Source: Candidatus Hodarchaeota archaeon (GTDB taxonomy: Archaea > Asgardarchaeota > Heimdallarchaeia > Hodarchaeales > Hodarchaeaceae). From it: a stretch of DNA of 39,110 bases. The stretch spans positions 1 through 39,110 of the forward strand of contig JAEOTY010000088.1 of assembly GCA_016839625.1 (NCBI GenBank), written 5' to 3'. The notes under the pieces are model-generated. The model was not told the DNA's origin and did no database searches. It worked only from the letters and a program-made list of their open reading frames with translations. The position numbers were made by a program, and so were the translations under genes. The stretch's first letter is position 1; the number at the start of each line of letters is the position of its first letter. Of this stretch, positions 25,032 through 34,175 are shown piece by piece.

Positions 25032-26519
25032 TTACCAGCGTCCGCGACCCCGGCGAAACATGAACCTACCAATCAGTAGAGCGGTATCAGCTTGTACTAG
25101 ACCTGTACCATAATCAATATTGGCCCATGTGTATTCAACGAGGGCACCACCAGAGAGGATATCAAAGACAATAGCTGACCTCTCATTCTCACGCCATTTT
25201 GTCAGACGGTTGAAAAACCCAGCGGTTTTAAGACACATTTCCATTCCAAATTGATTTACTTTCGGATACTTGTCCAAAACTAAAGCAGCTATACCTGAAA
25301 CATGTGGAGCTGCTTGACTTGTACCCCAAACTGAGTAATAATTCCACTGAGCAGATCCATAGGGTTTATAAGGTCCTTTTACCCCTGCCCCGGGAGCAGC
25401 GACGTCTAGGTGGCATATTTCTTGCCCAAGTGCTTCATTTGGTCTAGAACTAAAGTCTGATAGGTATACCTGGAAATCATTACCTAATGGGTCTGGAGTC
25501 CAGAAGTTTTCTGGTACATCATCTGTCCACCAGTACCATGGATCTGGATCGCCTGTGTGGTATCTCAAGTATTCTTGTGTCCAACCTGCTGAGGCACATG
25601 AAATCACCTGCGGAAATGCAGCAGGCCAACCCATACCGTCATATCCTTCGTTACCTGCAGAAGCAATGACGATAACACCTTTACTGATTGCGTAGTCTAT
25701 CGCCTCTTCTTCCAGCGCTGATGGAGAATATCCTCCAAGACTCAAATTGATTACTATTTTTATATCTTTTTCTTCAGCTAGGTCCCCAATGTATCGGATG
25801 CCAGCAGCTACCATTTCCGATGTACCTCCTGACCACCACCATCCTTCACCGTCATCTGCAAACGGAATCCAGTCATCCAAGACAAGTACAGGTATCAATG
25901 TAACCTTCGGAGCGACTCCTCTTACAAAGAAACGACCATCGGGTCGGTCAAGTTGCCAACCTGTTATGATACTCGTCACATGGGTCCCATGACCACTTCC
26001 ATATGGGAAATCGAACCACATGCCAAGAGGTGGGTAGTATGTCCAGAGAGGATATCCTTCGTCATATGTGGTAAAAGTACGATCGTTCCTTATTGGTCCA
26101 TATGAGAACCTGTATTCCGTAGAATCTACGTACTCTATACTCCAGTTACCGTCTCCAGTTGGATCATACCACACATCGTGAGTGAAACCAATTCCCCACT
26201 CTTCTTTGATATCTACCATGCCTTCGGGGAAGAAGTCTAGATAGTTAGACAACAACCCTGTGTCGAGTACCGCCACATAGATACCTTCGCCATCTTGACT
26301 TACCTTTTCAGCATCAGTCATGTCCACATTAAATGGTAATGTACCTGCAGGCGGATCACCACCAGCACTACCCCAGCACTCAGCTCTAACAGGTTGCGCA
26401 CTATATGCGATACTGATTGGTTCTGATGACAAGGGTGGTGTTGCTGCCTGAACACCCATTGGAAGCATTGTAACTAGCAATACAAGTATTGCTATGATTG
26501 AAAATAATTTTTTCTTCAT
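25032..26519 (-). CDS. secreted subtilisin-like serine protease (family S8)
   Basis: 495 residues. The ATG at 26519 gives a classical signal peptide (MKKKLFSIIAILVLLVTMLP, cleavage probably after VQA) and has GGTGAT 7 nt upstream; the longer frame from 26555 would bury it. The catalytic triad is D86 (VAVLDTGL), H177 (GSGHGTHV) and S401 (GTSQAAPHVSG), with the oxyanion asparagine in ASAGNEG. The usual GTSMA reads GTSQA. Only about 50 residues separate the signal peptide from the first catalytic strand, too few for a standard I9 propeptide. The D-to-H interval is 91 residues, about 60 longer than in subtilisin, and rich in Trp/Tyr. It ends in an Arg/Gly tail with no membrane anchor, so it is probably released outside the cell. 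Confidence 0.93.
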   Translation of the reverse strand: MKKKLFSIIAILVLLVTMLPMGVQAATPPLSSEPISIAYSAQPVRAECWGSAGGDPPAGTLPFNVDMTDAEKVSQDGEGIYVAVLDTGLLSNYLDFFPEGMVDIKEEWGIGFTHDVWYDPTGDGNWSIEYVDSTEYRFSYGPIRNDRTFTTYDEGYPLWTYYPPLGMWFDFPYGSGHGTHVTSIITGWQLDRPDGRFFVRGVAPKVTLIPVLVLDDWIPFADDGEGWWWSGGTSEMVAAGIRYIGDLAEEKDIKIVINLSLGGYSPSALEEEAIDYAISKGVIVIASAGNEGYDGMGWPAAFPQVISCASAGWTQEYLRYHTGDPDPWYWWTDDVPENFWTPDPLGNDFQVYLSDFSSRPNEALGQEICHLDVAAPGAGVKGPYKPYGSAQWNYYSVWGTSQAAPHVSGIAALVLDKYPKVNQFGMEMCLKTAGFFNRLTKWRENERSAIVFDILSGGALVEYTWANIDYGTGLVQADTALLIGRFMFRRGRGRW

Positions 26520-27069
26520 AAATATATCACCATTTGCTTGGTTTATTATCCACAATTCATTTGAGATATCTTATGTACCAAAGATAGTCACAGTGAAAAT
26601 TTAGTTGCATTCTTTGTTATATTGAGCTTAATTCATTTGTGTGAATAATAAACAAAATATCAGTAGCCAATAGAGATTTTTGTCGTATTATGAAATTCCT
26701 AAAAACTACCAATACAAAGTGTACAATCCGACTCTAATCGTATTAAAAATCTTTCTCTCAAATTTTGTATCCAGCAACCATTTTCAAGTCATTACTTAAT
26801 TATAAATAGACATAGATATTAAATTAAGATGATATTAGAAACAAGTACTTTAACATGAAATATTAATAATGAATGGATATTTTATACTATTGAGTCTATC
26901 TTCACTTCTGACCATTCTATCATCCCGATTTGAAATTACAGCTCAAGGACAATATTCTGAAATATTTGCTATTTCTCTTGAAAACTCAGTGAAAATATCA
27001 TAAAAATAGCATTGCAACCTCAACTTCTTGAAATGGCTCCAATTACCTTGATAAATTTCTTGGATTGAA
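26520..27069. other. gene-poor stretch between subtilase and ABC operon
   Basis: About 550 nt without an established gene. It holds the upstream region of the subtilase gene (GGTGAT ribosome site near 26527-26532) and the 3' end of the ABC operon. The one frame that looks protein-like is the 44-codon ORF listed separately. The rest is AT-rich and featureless to me. Confidence 0.5.
26869..27003 (+). CDS. possible short secreted peptide or gene remnant
   Basis: A 44-codon ATG frame in an otherwise empty stretch. It begins MNGYFILLSLSSLLTILSS, a plausible signal sequence, and continues with a short polar part (AQGQYSEIFAISLENSV). There is no clear ribosome site. It may be a genuine small exported peptide, the start of a decayed secreted-protein gene, or chance. 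Confidence 0.25.
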   Translation: MNGYFILLSLSSLLTILSSRFEITAQGQYSEIFAISLENSVKIS

Positions 27070-28362
27070 TCAATCCTTGAAAATTCTTAAAACAAAGAGT
27101 AAAGCACCTATTGAGAATATCAGAATTGCACCAATGAAGAATATGATGATTTCGGTTAGAAGTTGAGAGATATCATATTGATATAAGAGAATCAAGCTCT
27201 GAGCTCTTACCACTTGAGAAAAAGGATTCAGATCCCAGAGCTGGAGTGCTCGAGTCTCTCCTGTACCTGTTGGAAGAAAATCAGGTAATAATACTACATC
27301 AGGTAAAGGTAGAAAAGCGCCTGAAAGAAAACCTACAGGCGCAGATAGAACTGCTGAAATACCCGACGCGTTTTCCCCTGTCTTATCGATTGCTGCAATG
27401 ATTAAACCTAATCCAATAGCAGGGATAGTAGCTAATACACCAAAGAAAAAGGAGTAAATAGGGTTTCCTTTGCCACGAAATCCAAAAATGTAACCTGCTA
27501 TCAACATAATAGCAACTTGGCAACTTAGGACAAGTATTTGACTGACTGATAGTCCAGTCAAGTATTCTATTGGACTTATTCTACTTATTCTTAACCTATC
27601 AAGAGTTCCATGAGCTCGTTCTGTGCCTACTATGAATCCAATACTTGCTGAACCAAGGATAACTCCAAATATTAAAAAGCCTGGGATATAATAATCAAAA
27701 GGAGTGAATGCTACACTTGTTATATCCTCAGTCTGGATAGAGAACTGCCCCCCTATGAGGGCAATGCCATAAAAATGACTAGTAAATCGTTGTAATGCAT
27801 CTGAAATCTCTGTTTGCAGTTGTTGATAGGTTTGGTACCCGCTATCACCTCTAATTCCAACAGATGCATTAATGTTGGTAAGAGTTGAATCAACTGGTGA
27901 ACCTTCAGTTAAATTTATTTTATAATTAATGCCTGAAAGAACACTGTGCGAGAAATCTTCAGGGATTATTATACATAAGACTATTTTACGTGATTTAATA
28001 TCATCTGTAGCTTTATCTAAGGAAGTATAATCGTGTACTCTTAAAGGTGGTTCTGTGATATTGATAGATGTTAAACCTCCTAAACTATCAATGAAATAAC
28101 TTCCAAATCCTTTCTCAAAAATGTCATCTGTATCTGGTCCTACATATGTTCCAAACTCACTCTTCCAAGCTGGTTCAATTTGATCATTGTTCATAACACC
28201 TATCTCTAAGGAGGTTGTACCTAAGAATTCCGCCCCACCACCAAAAATAAATGCAAATGATGCAACAAAAACCATTGGAAAAGCAATAATAAGAGCTAGT
28301 TGAGCTGGAGAGCGTAAAACTTGCTTAATACTCCTTGTAAATACTTTCAAAGCTACTTTCAT
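27070..28362 (-). CDS. ABC-2 type transporter permease (second of the operon)
   Basis: 430 residues. The ATG at 28362 starts MKVALKVFTRSIKQVLRSP and has AGGAG about 8 nt upstream; an upstream in-frame start at 28419 would overlap the previous gene. The layout is that of ABC-2 exporters. One N-terminal helix (ALIIAFPMVFVASFAFIF) and a large extracytoplasmic domain of about 180 residues are followed by five C-terminal helices. The first of these (YYIPGFLIFGVILGSASIGF) precedes the conserved ERAHGTLDRLRISRI segment. It pairs with the permease encoded 16 nt upstream, giving a heterodimeric membrane part. Cargo is unknown; drugs, lipids or peptides are all exported by relatives. Confidence 0.88.
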   Translation of the reverse strand: MKVALKVFTRSIKQVLRSPAQLALIIAFPMVFVASFAFIFGGGAEFLGTTSLEIGVMNNDQIEPAWKSEFGTYVGPDTDDIFEKGFGSYFIDSLGGLTSINITEPPLRVHDYTSLDKATDDIKSRKIVLCIIIPEDFSHSVLSGINYKINLTEGSPVDSTLTNINASVGIRGDSGYQTYQQLQTEISDALQRFTSHFYGIALIGGQFSIQTEDITSVAFTPFDYYIPGFLIFGVILGSASIGFIVGTERAHGTLDRLRISRISPIEYLTGLSVSQILVLSCQVAIMLIAGYIFGFRGKGNPIYSFFFGVLATIPAIGLGLIIAAIDKTGENASGISAVLSAPVGFLSGAFLPLPDVVLLPDFLPTGTGETRALQLWDLNPFSQVVRAQSLILLYQYDISQLLTEIIIFFIGAILIFSIGALLFVLRIFKD

Positions 28363-28378
28363 TTTACTCTCCTCTTTT

Positions 28379-29758
28379 CTAAATATCACCTGTAAATCGA
28401 CGTTTTGAATATGCTGCAATGCTTAATACTAATAACATTCCACTTAGTATCACTATGAGAACAATTTCAGCGATTACATCAACGAGGCTAAAATTATAAA
28501 GCAAAATTGAACGTAAAGCATTGATAGCGTGTGTTGAAGGAAGAAAATCCCAGATCGTGAAGTCTCTTAATGCCCCTGTAGCTGTAGGAAAGATATTGGG
28601 GATTAAAGTTATTTTTGGGACATCCATAAATGCTCCCGAGGCAAAAGCTAAGGGCGTTACACCAAAACCAATAGACATACCAGCTGCATCTGGTGATGTG
28701 AAGATAGCTCCAGCTACAAATGTGATTCCAAGAGCAAAGAGTGTAATAAGCCAACAAATGACAAATCCTTGGAGAATATCACCTTCTGGTTGGAACCCAA
28801 GAATGAAAGACATTCCCATTAACACAGCTATTTGTATCGGTGAAATTAAGAGCTGTAGAACACTAGCACCTATGATATATTCCCAAGGTTGAATCAATGA
28901 AAGTCGTAAGCGTGAGATAGTTCGATTAGGGGTCTGTAATTCACTGGATAAGAACGCAGATATAATTCCTGCTTGGGATAAAATTCCAAATATGATCATT
29001 CCAGGCACAATTGTATCATAAACAGAGTAATCCCGTACATTTATTGCATCGATATCAATAGTAATCTCCACTGGATAATTTAAAGACGATACTTCCTCTG
29101 TATACTCATTGAGAAATAAGGTGACAATCATTTCAACAATTTGATAATTTAAGAACCCATTATCACCTATAATTTCTACTGTTGCGTTATCTCTAGTTGG
29201 AAATGGTGGCCCAGTATATTGTAAGAATCCTCCAGATCCTTCGAATATTGATTTATTTATTAAATCATGGATATACATCTTATTTTGCATATAATGGGCA
29301 TTATTTACCGCTGCCATTGTTGCATTTGAAAATTCTTCTGGAAAAACTACTAATCCATCAATATCACGATCTTCAATTAGCTTCTTCGCATCTTCTTCAT
29401 TTTGCATTAATTGAACATTAAAAATCGGTATTTCATCCTCTCCAGGATAAGTTGATGTATTCATTATTTCTATTAAATCTGCTGCGAATCCATTTTCGAT
29501 TGTTTCTTCTGTCAGTCCTGTACTATTAGAGTCATAACGTAATACTTGCTTTATTTCTTCAGCTAGGCCTTCGTCATTATTTATAACAGCAATCCCGTAC
29601 GTTGCTGCCCCTGCTGTTCTAACACCTGAAAATGCAAAGAAAAATACAAAAATCATGAATCCTGGCAGAAACAATAAGATGACAAGGGTGAAACGATTTC
29701 GTTTCATTTCCCTCCATATCCGTTGAGTAACCGCTAAGAATGTTGGTAAATTCATCAT
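28379..29758 (-). CDS. ABC-2 type transporter permease (first of the operon)
   Basis: 459 residues with the same architecture as the next permease: one N-terminal helix (FTLVILLFLPGFMIFVFFFAF), a long extracytoplasmic domain (about 45-240), and C-terminal helices beginning DTIVPGMIIFGILSQAGIISAFL followed by a cytosolic TPNRTISRLRLSLI segment. Conserved ABC-2 features such as LASGAFMDVPK, with a matching GAFLPLPDV in the partner, are present. The gene starts 9 nt after the ATPase stop, with AGGG as ribosome site. The two ATGs at 29758 and 29755 are equivalent. The large external domain suggests an exporter handling a sizeable or envelope-linked substrate; this is inference. Confidence 0.89.
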   Translation of the reverse strand: MMNLPTFLAVTQRIWREMKRNRFTLVILLFLPGFMIFVFFFAFSGVRTAGAATYGIAVINNDEGLAEEIKQVLRYDSNSTGLTEETIENGFAADLIEIMNTSTYPGEDEIPIFNVQLMQNEEDAKKLIEDRDIDGLVVFPEEFSNATMAAVNNAHYMQNKMYIHDLINKSIFEGSGGFLQYTGPPFPTRDNATVEIIGDNGFLNYQIVEMIVTLFLNEYTEEVSSLNYPVEITIDIDAINVRDYSVYDTIVPGMIIFGILSQAGIISAFLSSELQTPNRTISRLRLSLIQPWEYIIGASVLQLLISPIQIAVLMGMSFILGFQPEGDILQGFVICWLITLFALGITFVAGAIFTSPDAAGMSIGFGVTPLAFASGAFMDVPKITLIPNIFPTATGALRDFTIWDFLPSTHAINALRSILLYNFSLVDVIAEIVLIVILSGMLLVLSIAAYSKRRFTGDI

Positions 29759-29767
29759 TCATACCCT

Positions 29768-30736
29768 TTAATCTCTTAACGTTCTTCCTGTCAAATTAAT
29801 GAATACATCTTCCAATGTTGTGTTCCGTATTCCTAAATGCTCAATTTCAACACCAAGATCTTCAATCACATTTAGTAGTGCAGCCATTCTAGCAATAACA
29901 TCAAGACAACGGACAGTTAATAGATTCGTCGTGATATTGACTTCCTGAACACCTTTAAAATTCGAAAGTGCTTCTTTAGCTGCCTCTAATTTATCATTAT
30001 CATTGATCTGAATTTCTACAAGATCACCTTCACCTATTGATGCTTTCAGTTTGTCAGGGGTGTCCAAGACAAGTACTTTTCCGTGGTCGATAATTGCTAC
30101 CCGATCAGTTAATCGATCGGCCTCTTCCATGAAATGTGTCGTTAAAACAACTGTTTTTCCTTCCTTTTTCACTAGGTTAAGAACAAATTTCCACACAGCC
30201 ACTCTAGATTGCGGATCAAGGCCAGGTGTCGGTTCATCACATAAAATAACAACTGGATCGTGAATTATCCCCATAATTAGGTTTAAACGTCTTTGTTGGC
30301 CTCCTGATAATGTCCGTGCAAGTGATTTACGTTTTTCTTCGAGACCAATTTTCTTGATTAATTCGTTAATGCGTCTTTCTGCAAAATCTTTTGAGAGCTT
30401 ATAGGCATTAGCCATAAACCACATGTTCTCTTCTACAGTCAGATCTTCATATATTGAGATATCTTGGGGAATGATCCCGATTTTACTCTTCAATTCTTTC
30501 CTAGTGTGTCGGTCTTTAGGAGTCATACCTAAAATTTGAACGTCTCCCCTACTCTGTTCTAGCAAACCAACCATTATTCGTAAACTAGTTGTCTTTCCTG
30601 CGCCGTTTGGCCCGAGGAAACCGAATAATTCGCCCTTATAGATAGTTAAAGAAATTCCTCTGACAGCCTCAACTGCTGATTCACCTTTTCCGTAAGTTTT
30701 ATGGATATCAAGCACTTCGATGGCGGGTATTTCCAT
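29768..30736 (-). CDS. ABC transporter ATP-binding protein (DrrA-like exporter ATPase)
   Basis: 322 residues. Walker A GPNGAGKTT (42-50), signature LSGGQQRRL (143-151), Walker B VILCDEP (163-169) and H-loop H201 are intact. A C-terminal domain of about 95 residues ending GIRNTTLEDVFINLTGR is typical of drug- and polysaccharide-type ABC-2 exporter ATPases. The ATG at 30736 is preferred because GAGAGG lies about 8 nt upstream; an in-frame TTG at 30784 is unlikely. It is the first gene of a tight three-gene operon with two permeases (gaps of 9 and 16 nt). The promoter should lie in 30737-30946. Confidence 0.94.
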   Translation of the reverse strand: MEIPAIEVLDIHKTYGKGESAVEAVRGISLTIYKGELFGFLGPNGAGKTTSLRIMVGLLEQSRGDVQILGMTPKDRHTRKELKSKIGIIPQDISIYEDLTVEENMWFMANAYKLSKDFAERRINELIKKIGLEEKRKSLARTLSGGQQRRLNLIMGIIHDPVVILCDEPTPGLDPQSRVAVWKFVLNLVKKEGKTVVLTTHFMEEADRLTDRVAIIDHGKVLVLDTPDKLKASIGEGDLVEIQINDNDKLEAAKEALSNFKGVQEVNITTNLLTVRCLDVIARMAALLNVIEDLGVEIEHLGIRNTTLEDVFINLTGRTLRD

Positions 30737-30946
30737 TTCCAATCCTCTCTTCAAGTATAACGATGTTTCTCTTACAATAGACAATGAATACGGACTGATT
30801 CTTAATAATCTTGCAATTTATCACTGATAAATTAGAGATTTTAAACATACTTATCTTGGAATTGGAAAACAGATTACTACTTGTAGTAATAATTTGCATC
30901 AAGAAAGTTTCAAGGATATTTGCAGTAAATTGACTTAATTGGGGCT

Positions 30947-32908
30947 TTATGAGTTTTCTTCAAGAATCCTCCGAGCATCATCTAAATAGCGATAGACGGA
31001 CATTTCTTTAGTTGCACGTAGTTGCTGTCCTTCATGCTCGATTAAGTTCATTCCTTCTAATGCTTTATCTTTCTGCCTAAAAAGACGATGAGAATCTGCT
31101 TCTCTCACGATGTCCGAAAACATCTGGTAAGCTTTATCATAATTAGAATGGATACGTGCAAGGTGCGCTTTTAATAAATTACATTCTAGCATAAATGCAG
31201 GTAATTTCTTATCCGAGATTTTACTTTCTAATTCCATTAAAAGAGACTCGGCTTCTTCAAATGCTTTTTGATTTCCTGTTCTAGACATTTCAAGAAGGAG
31301 TTCAATGTATAATAATTCATCAGAAAAAGCTGAAGTGCCAATTTCTTTGGTTTTCTCAAGACATGATTTGAATGCATTTTTAGCTAACCCAAAATTCAAA
31401 TCATGCTTTTCAATTAGGCCCAGTAATCTGTAATATGTCACCTGGTCCCAATTGGACTTTAACTTATCAAATTGATCTACTAGTTTTGTCCTTGCCTCTT
31501 CTGTCTTATCTAATGCTAATAATATATTAATTTCTGTCTTTAGAATTTTTAATTCATGAAGAGGATCCGCTTCTAGAAGATCATTTAGCCGTCTGACTTC
31601 CGTGATCTCTTGAAATGCTTTTTCAATCTCATTTTGTTGAAAGAACAACTCGCTGAATAATAGATGTAGATATGCTTGGTACCAGTCAGCGTTTTCATAA
31701 TCTGATTGTTGTACAAGCCTTAATGCTTGATTAAGCTTCTCCTCAGCTTCTTGAAATTTATCACATAGCTGAAGTGTTCGAGAATAATCTATGAGAACTT
31801 TGATACGTAAAACCGAAATAGGTTTTTTATCTTCAACTGGAGAATCCTGTTGTTTTTCAAAGAATCTTAACAACCTTTCCCATATATTAATAGCTTTTTC
31901 CCATTCTCCTCTCAAATATCTGAGAATTCCAATTCCCCAAAGAGCATTATGAAAACCCATCTCATCTTCCGCTTTTAGAAACTCTTCTTGAGATTCTTTG
32001 AACCACTTGATAGCCTTCTGATATGCACCCTGTCCTCTATAAGCAATACCCAAAGTCCTCTTTATTTCCGCAGAATTCGTTACCTTTTTCTCATGCTCAG
32101 GTAATCCTTTCTCATATTCAAGAGTGTCTTTGAGAATCTTAATTGCTTGATTAAATTCTCCTTTTTGTGCTAATAGATGACTTTTTTTTATCTGAGATTT
32201 AATGTACTCCTTACTTTCATAATAATCTGGTTGGATACAACATGTATCAATTACTTGGATAGCTTCATCTATCTTCCCCTTAAGGAAAAAAGCTTTTTGT
32301 AGCTCTTCTAATAAGGAGAACTTCATGTCTTTCTTATCTTTATCATGTAAATGTATTTCTAGTGCAGGCAAAAGCTTTGTGCCAGTGTTTTCCAGAATTT
32401 CTATCGCTTTATCAAATGATCTTTCTTTGCGGGCGTTTTGACCTACTTTTCGTAAAGCTATTAATACTGATTTTGCTGCTTCTCCTTCGATCGCATTTTC
32501 TTCTAGTTCTTGTCCTACTTCCTTAATTTTCTTTTGCAATAAATCCATTTCTCTTTCAATTGTTTTATCTATTTCATCAATCCAAATTTTATCGCCAAAA
32601 ATTTTATTCACGTGAGAGAAAACGTCATCTAAACCTTCTAAATCTCCTTTTATGCTTTGAGTAATGTCTTGTTTCAAATCGTGGATCAAATCCTGCTTAA
32701 TATTCTCTTTTACTAATTCAATTTTTTTGTGAACACCCTCAAGATTTTTTTGTGAAGCAGAGTCTGTAATATCTGCTATTGACTCAATTACTTGTGCAAC
32801 ACTTTTCTCTAGAGCAGGAATAATTTGGGAGATTTTTTCATCTAGATTTTGAGTTTTCCTAGACTTTTTCTCATCAGTACTATCCTTGTCAGACTTAGAT
32901 ATGATCAT
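30947..32908 (-). CDS. coiled-coil and TPR protein
   Basis: 653 residues. A charged N-terminal part (SKSDKDSTDEKKSRK) leads to a long coiled-coil region (about 20-135), then helical repeats of TPR type from about 140 to 640. Examples are GTAYRGQGAYQKAIKWF-like units (LGIAYRGQGAYQKAIKWF) and GILRYLRGEWEKAINIW. No membrane segment or catalytic motif is seen. The ATG at 32908 follows AAGGAGG, though only 2 nt separate them; an in-frame start at 32944 is possible. It lies 210 nt upstream of the ABC operon in the same direction. It is probably a cytosolic scaffold and differs from the TPR protein at 20964 in having the coiled coil. Confidence 0.85.
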   Translation of the reverse strand: MIISKSDKDSTDEKKSRKTQNLDEKISQIIPALEKSVAQVIESIADITDSASQKNLEGVHKKIELVKENIKQDLIHDLKQDITQSIKGDLEGLDDVFSHVNKIFGDKIWIDEIDKTIEREMDLLQKKIKEVGQELEENAIEGEAAKSVLIALRKVGQNARKERSFDKAIEILENTGTKLLPALEIHLHDKDKKDMKFSLLEELQKAFFLKGKIDEAIQVIDTCCIQPDYYESKEYIKSQIKKSHLLAQKGEFNQAIKILKDTLEYEKGLPEHEKKVTNSAEIKRTLGIAYRGQGAYQKAIKWFKESQEEFLKAEDEMGFHNALWGIGILRYLRGEWEKAINIWERLLRFFEKQQDSPVEDKKPISVLRIKVLIDYSRTLQLCDKFQEAEEKLNQALRLVQQSDYENADWYQAYLHLLFSELFFQQNEIEKAFQEITEVRRLNDLLEADPLHELKILKTEINILLALDKTEEARTKLVDQFDKLKSNWDQVTYYRLLGLIEKHDLNFGLAKNAFKSCLEKTKEIGTSAFSDELLYIELLLEMSRTGNQKAFEEAESLLMELESKISDKKLPAFMLECNLLKAHLARIHSNYDKAYQMFSDIVREADSHRLFRQKDKALEGMNLIEHEGQQLRATKEMSVYRYLDDARRILEENS

Positions 32909-33164
32909 AACCTCCTTAAAGGAAATTAATCTCAGAATAAACAAATTTAATCAGAAAATAGAGAAAAAAATTAAAAAAACATCTCTCTCTATAAAACCAA
33001 CACAAGCTAGATGACAATTAGATTACAGGGAATGAGAATAAATATTTTATCGTTACGGCAAATTGTAGATTGAATCATTATCGGTTTTTTACAGAACTAA
33101 AAAACCCAAAAACCATAGAACTAAGCAGAAAGATTTCCAATAGAAATTTTTAACAACAACCATA

Positions 33165-34124
33165 CTATTTTGGTTCTTTAAGCCCTAAATCGATTAATTG
33201 ACCATATACTACTGCGACAACATAATTTGTATATAATTCGTTATAAGGAATATCACTTCTCTTTTCCATTTCTCGTTTAATAAACTGCTCTACTACGTAT
33301 CTCGTTTCCCCTTGTTTCAAAAAATTGCTTTTTACAAAGTCTCGGAAGTAAAAAGAATATTCTATATTCTCTTTCAAAGCTTGCATTACCCCGTCTTGAC
33401 CTCTCACTACTCCCGCGTGCGCATATCCAGTATTAAGAGGTTTTAAGTCAATTATTTTCTGGAGACTTTGTATGTAAGTATTGAAATCGAATTCAGGTGG
33501 CATAGAGCTTGGGAGTGTAATGAGTTTTTGTGAATGTAGTAACCCACCAGCACATTCGCTTAGATATACAAATTCAGTTATATCATCATTGAACACAGTA
33601 GGACAGACATGATCAGATGTGTGTCCAGGTGTTGCTATCAATTTAAATCCTTTCTCAAATCCAGGGATCTGAATGGGTTCATCAGTTCCAACAATCTCAT
33701 AAGCCTCATCAGGGACAGGTTCCATTATCCCAACATAAACACCGAAAGTTCTTTTTGCTCGATTAATATGATCATTTGGATCTTGTAATAATCTTTTAGT
33801 TTTCTCAGTCGTCAGAATTTTTATTTCGGGATTATTTTTACGAATGGTTTCCCACAATTTCCATCCTCCTCCAAAATGGTCAAAGTGATGATGAGACGGA
33901 ACTAGATACTTGACCTTCTTTAATGGGAGATTGATGTTCTTCATGAATTCAAGAATGGAATTCACATCATCTGAAGTCCCCACATCCATTATAACAACCG
34001 ATTCTGGTGTCATTAATAAAAATATCGAGCAAGATCGTGGCATGTTATATTGCTTAATATCCAAATGATAGATCTCACTTGTTATTTTTCCTGAAGCTGT
34101 TATTATCGGGGTGGTACTCACCAA
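33165..34124 (-). CDS. metallo-beta-lactamase-fold hydrolase
   Basis: 319 residues. The metal motif HxHxDH is complete: H78, H80, D82 and H83 in SHHHFDHFGG. The following histidine is in TPGHTSDHVC and a C-terminal one in GYAHAGV. A helical C-terminal extension of about 75 residues after the core is like those of glyoxalase II-related and lactamase-like hydrolases. The start is TTG, supported by AAGGAG (34132-34137) with 7 nt spacing; a GTG follows directly. The substrate is unknown: thioesters, lactones and phosphoesters are all possible in this fold. Confidence 0.88.
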   Translation of the reverse strand: MVSTTPIITASGKITSEIYHLDIKQYNMPRSCSIFLLMTPESVVIMDVGTSDDVNSILEFMKNINLPLKKVKYLVPSHHHFDHFGGGWKLWETIRKNNPEIKILTTEKTKRLLQDPNDHINRAKRTFGVYVGIMEPVPDEAYEIVGTDEPIQIPGFEKGFKLIATPGHTSDHVCPTVFNDDITEFVYLSECAGGLLHSQKLITLPSSMPPEFDFNTYIQSLQKIIDLKPLNTGYAHAGVVRGQDGVMQALKENIEYSFYFRDFVKSNFLKQGETRYVVEQFIKREMEKRSDIPYNELYTNYVVAVVYGQLIDLGLKEPK

Positions 34125-34175
34125 GTATTATCTCCTTGAACTATTCTAATACAGTGGGGAACGAAGGAATTAAAT

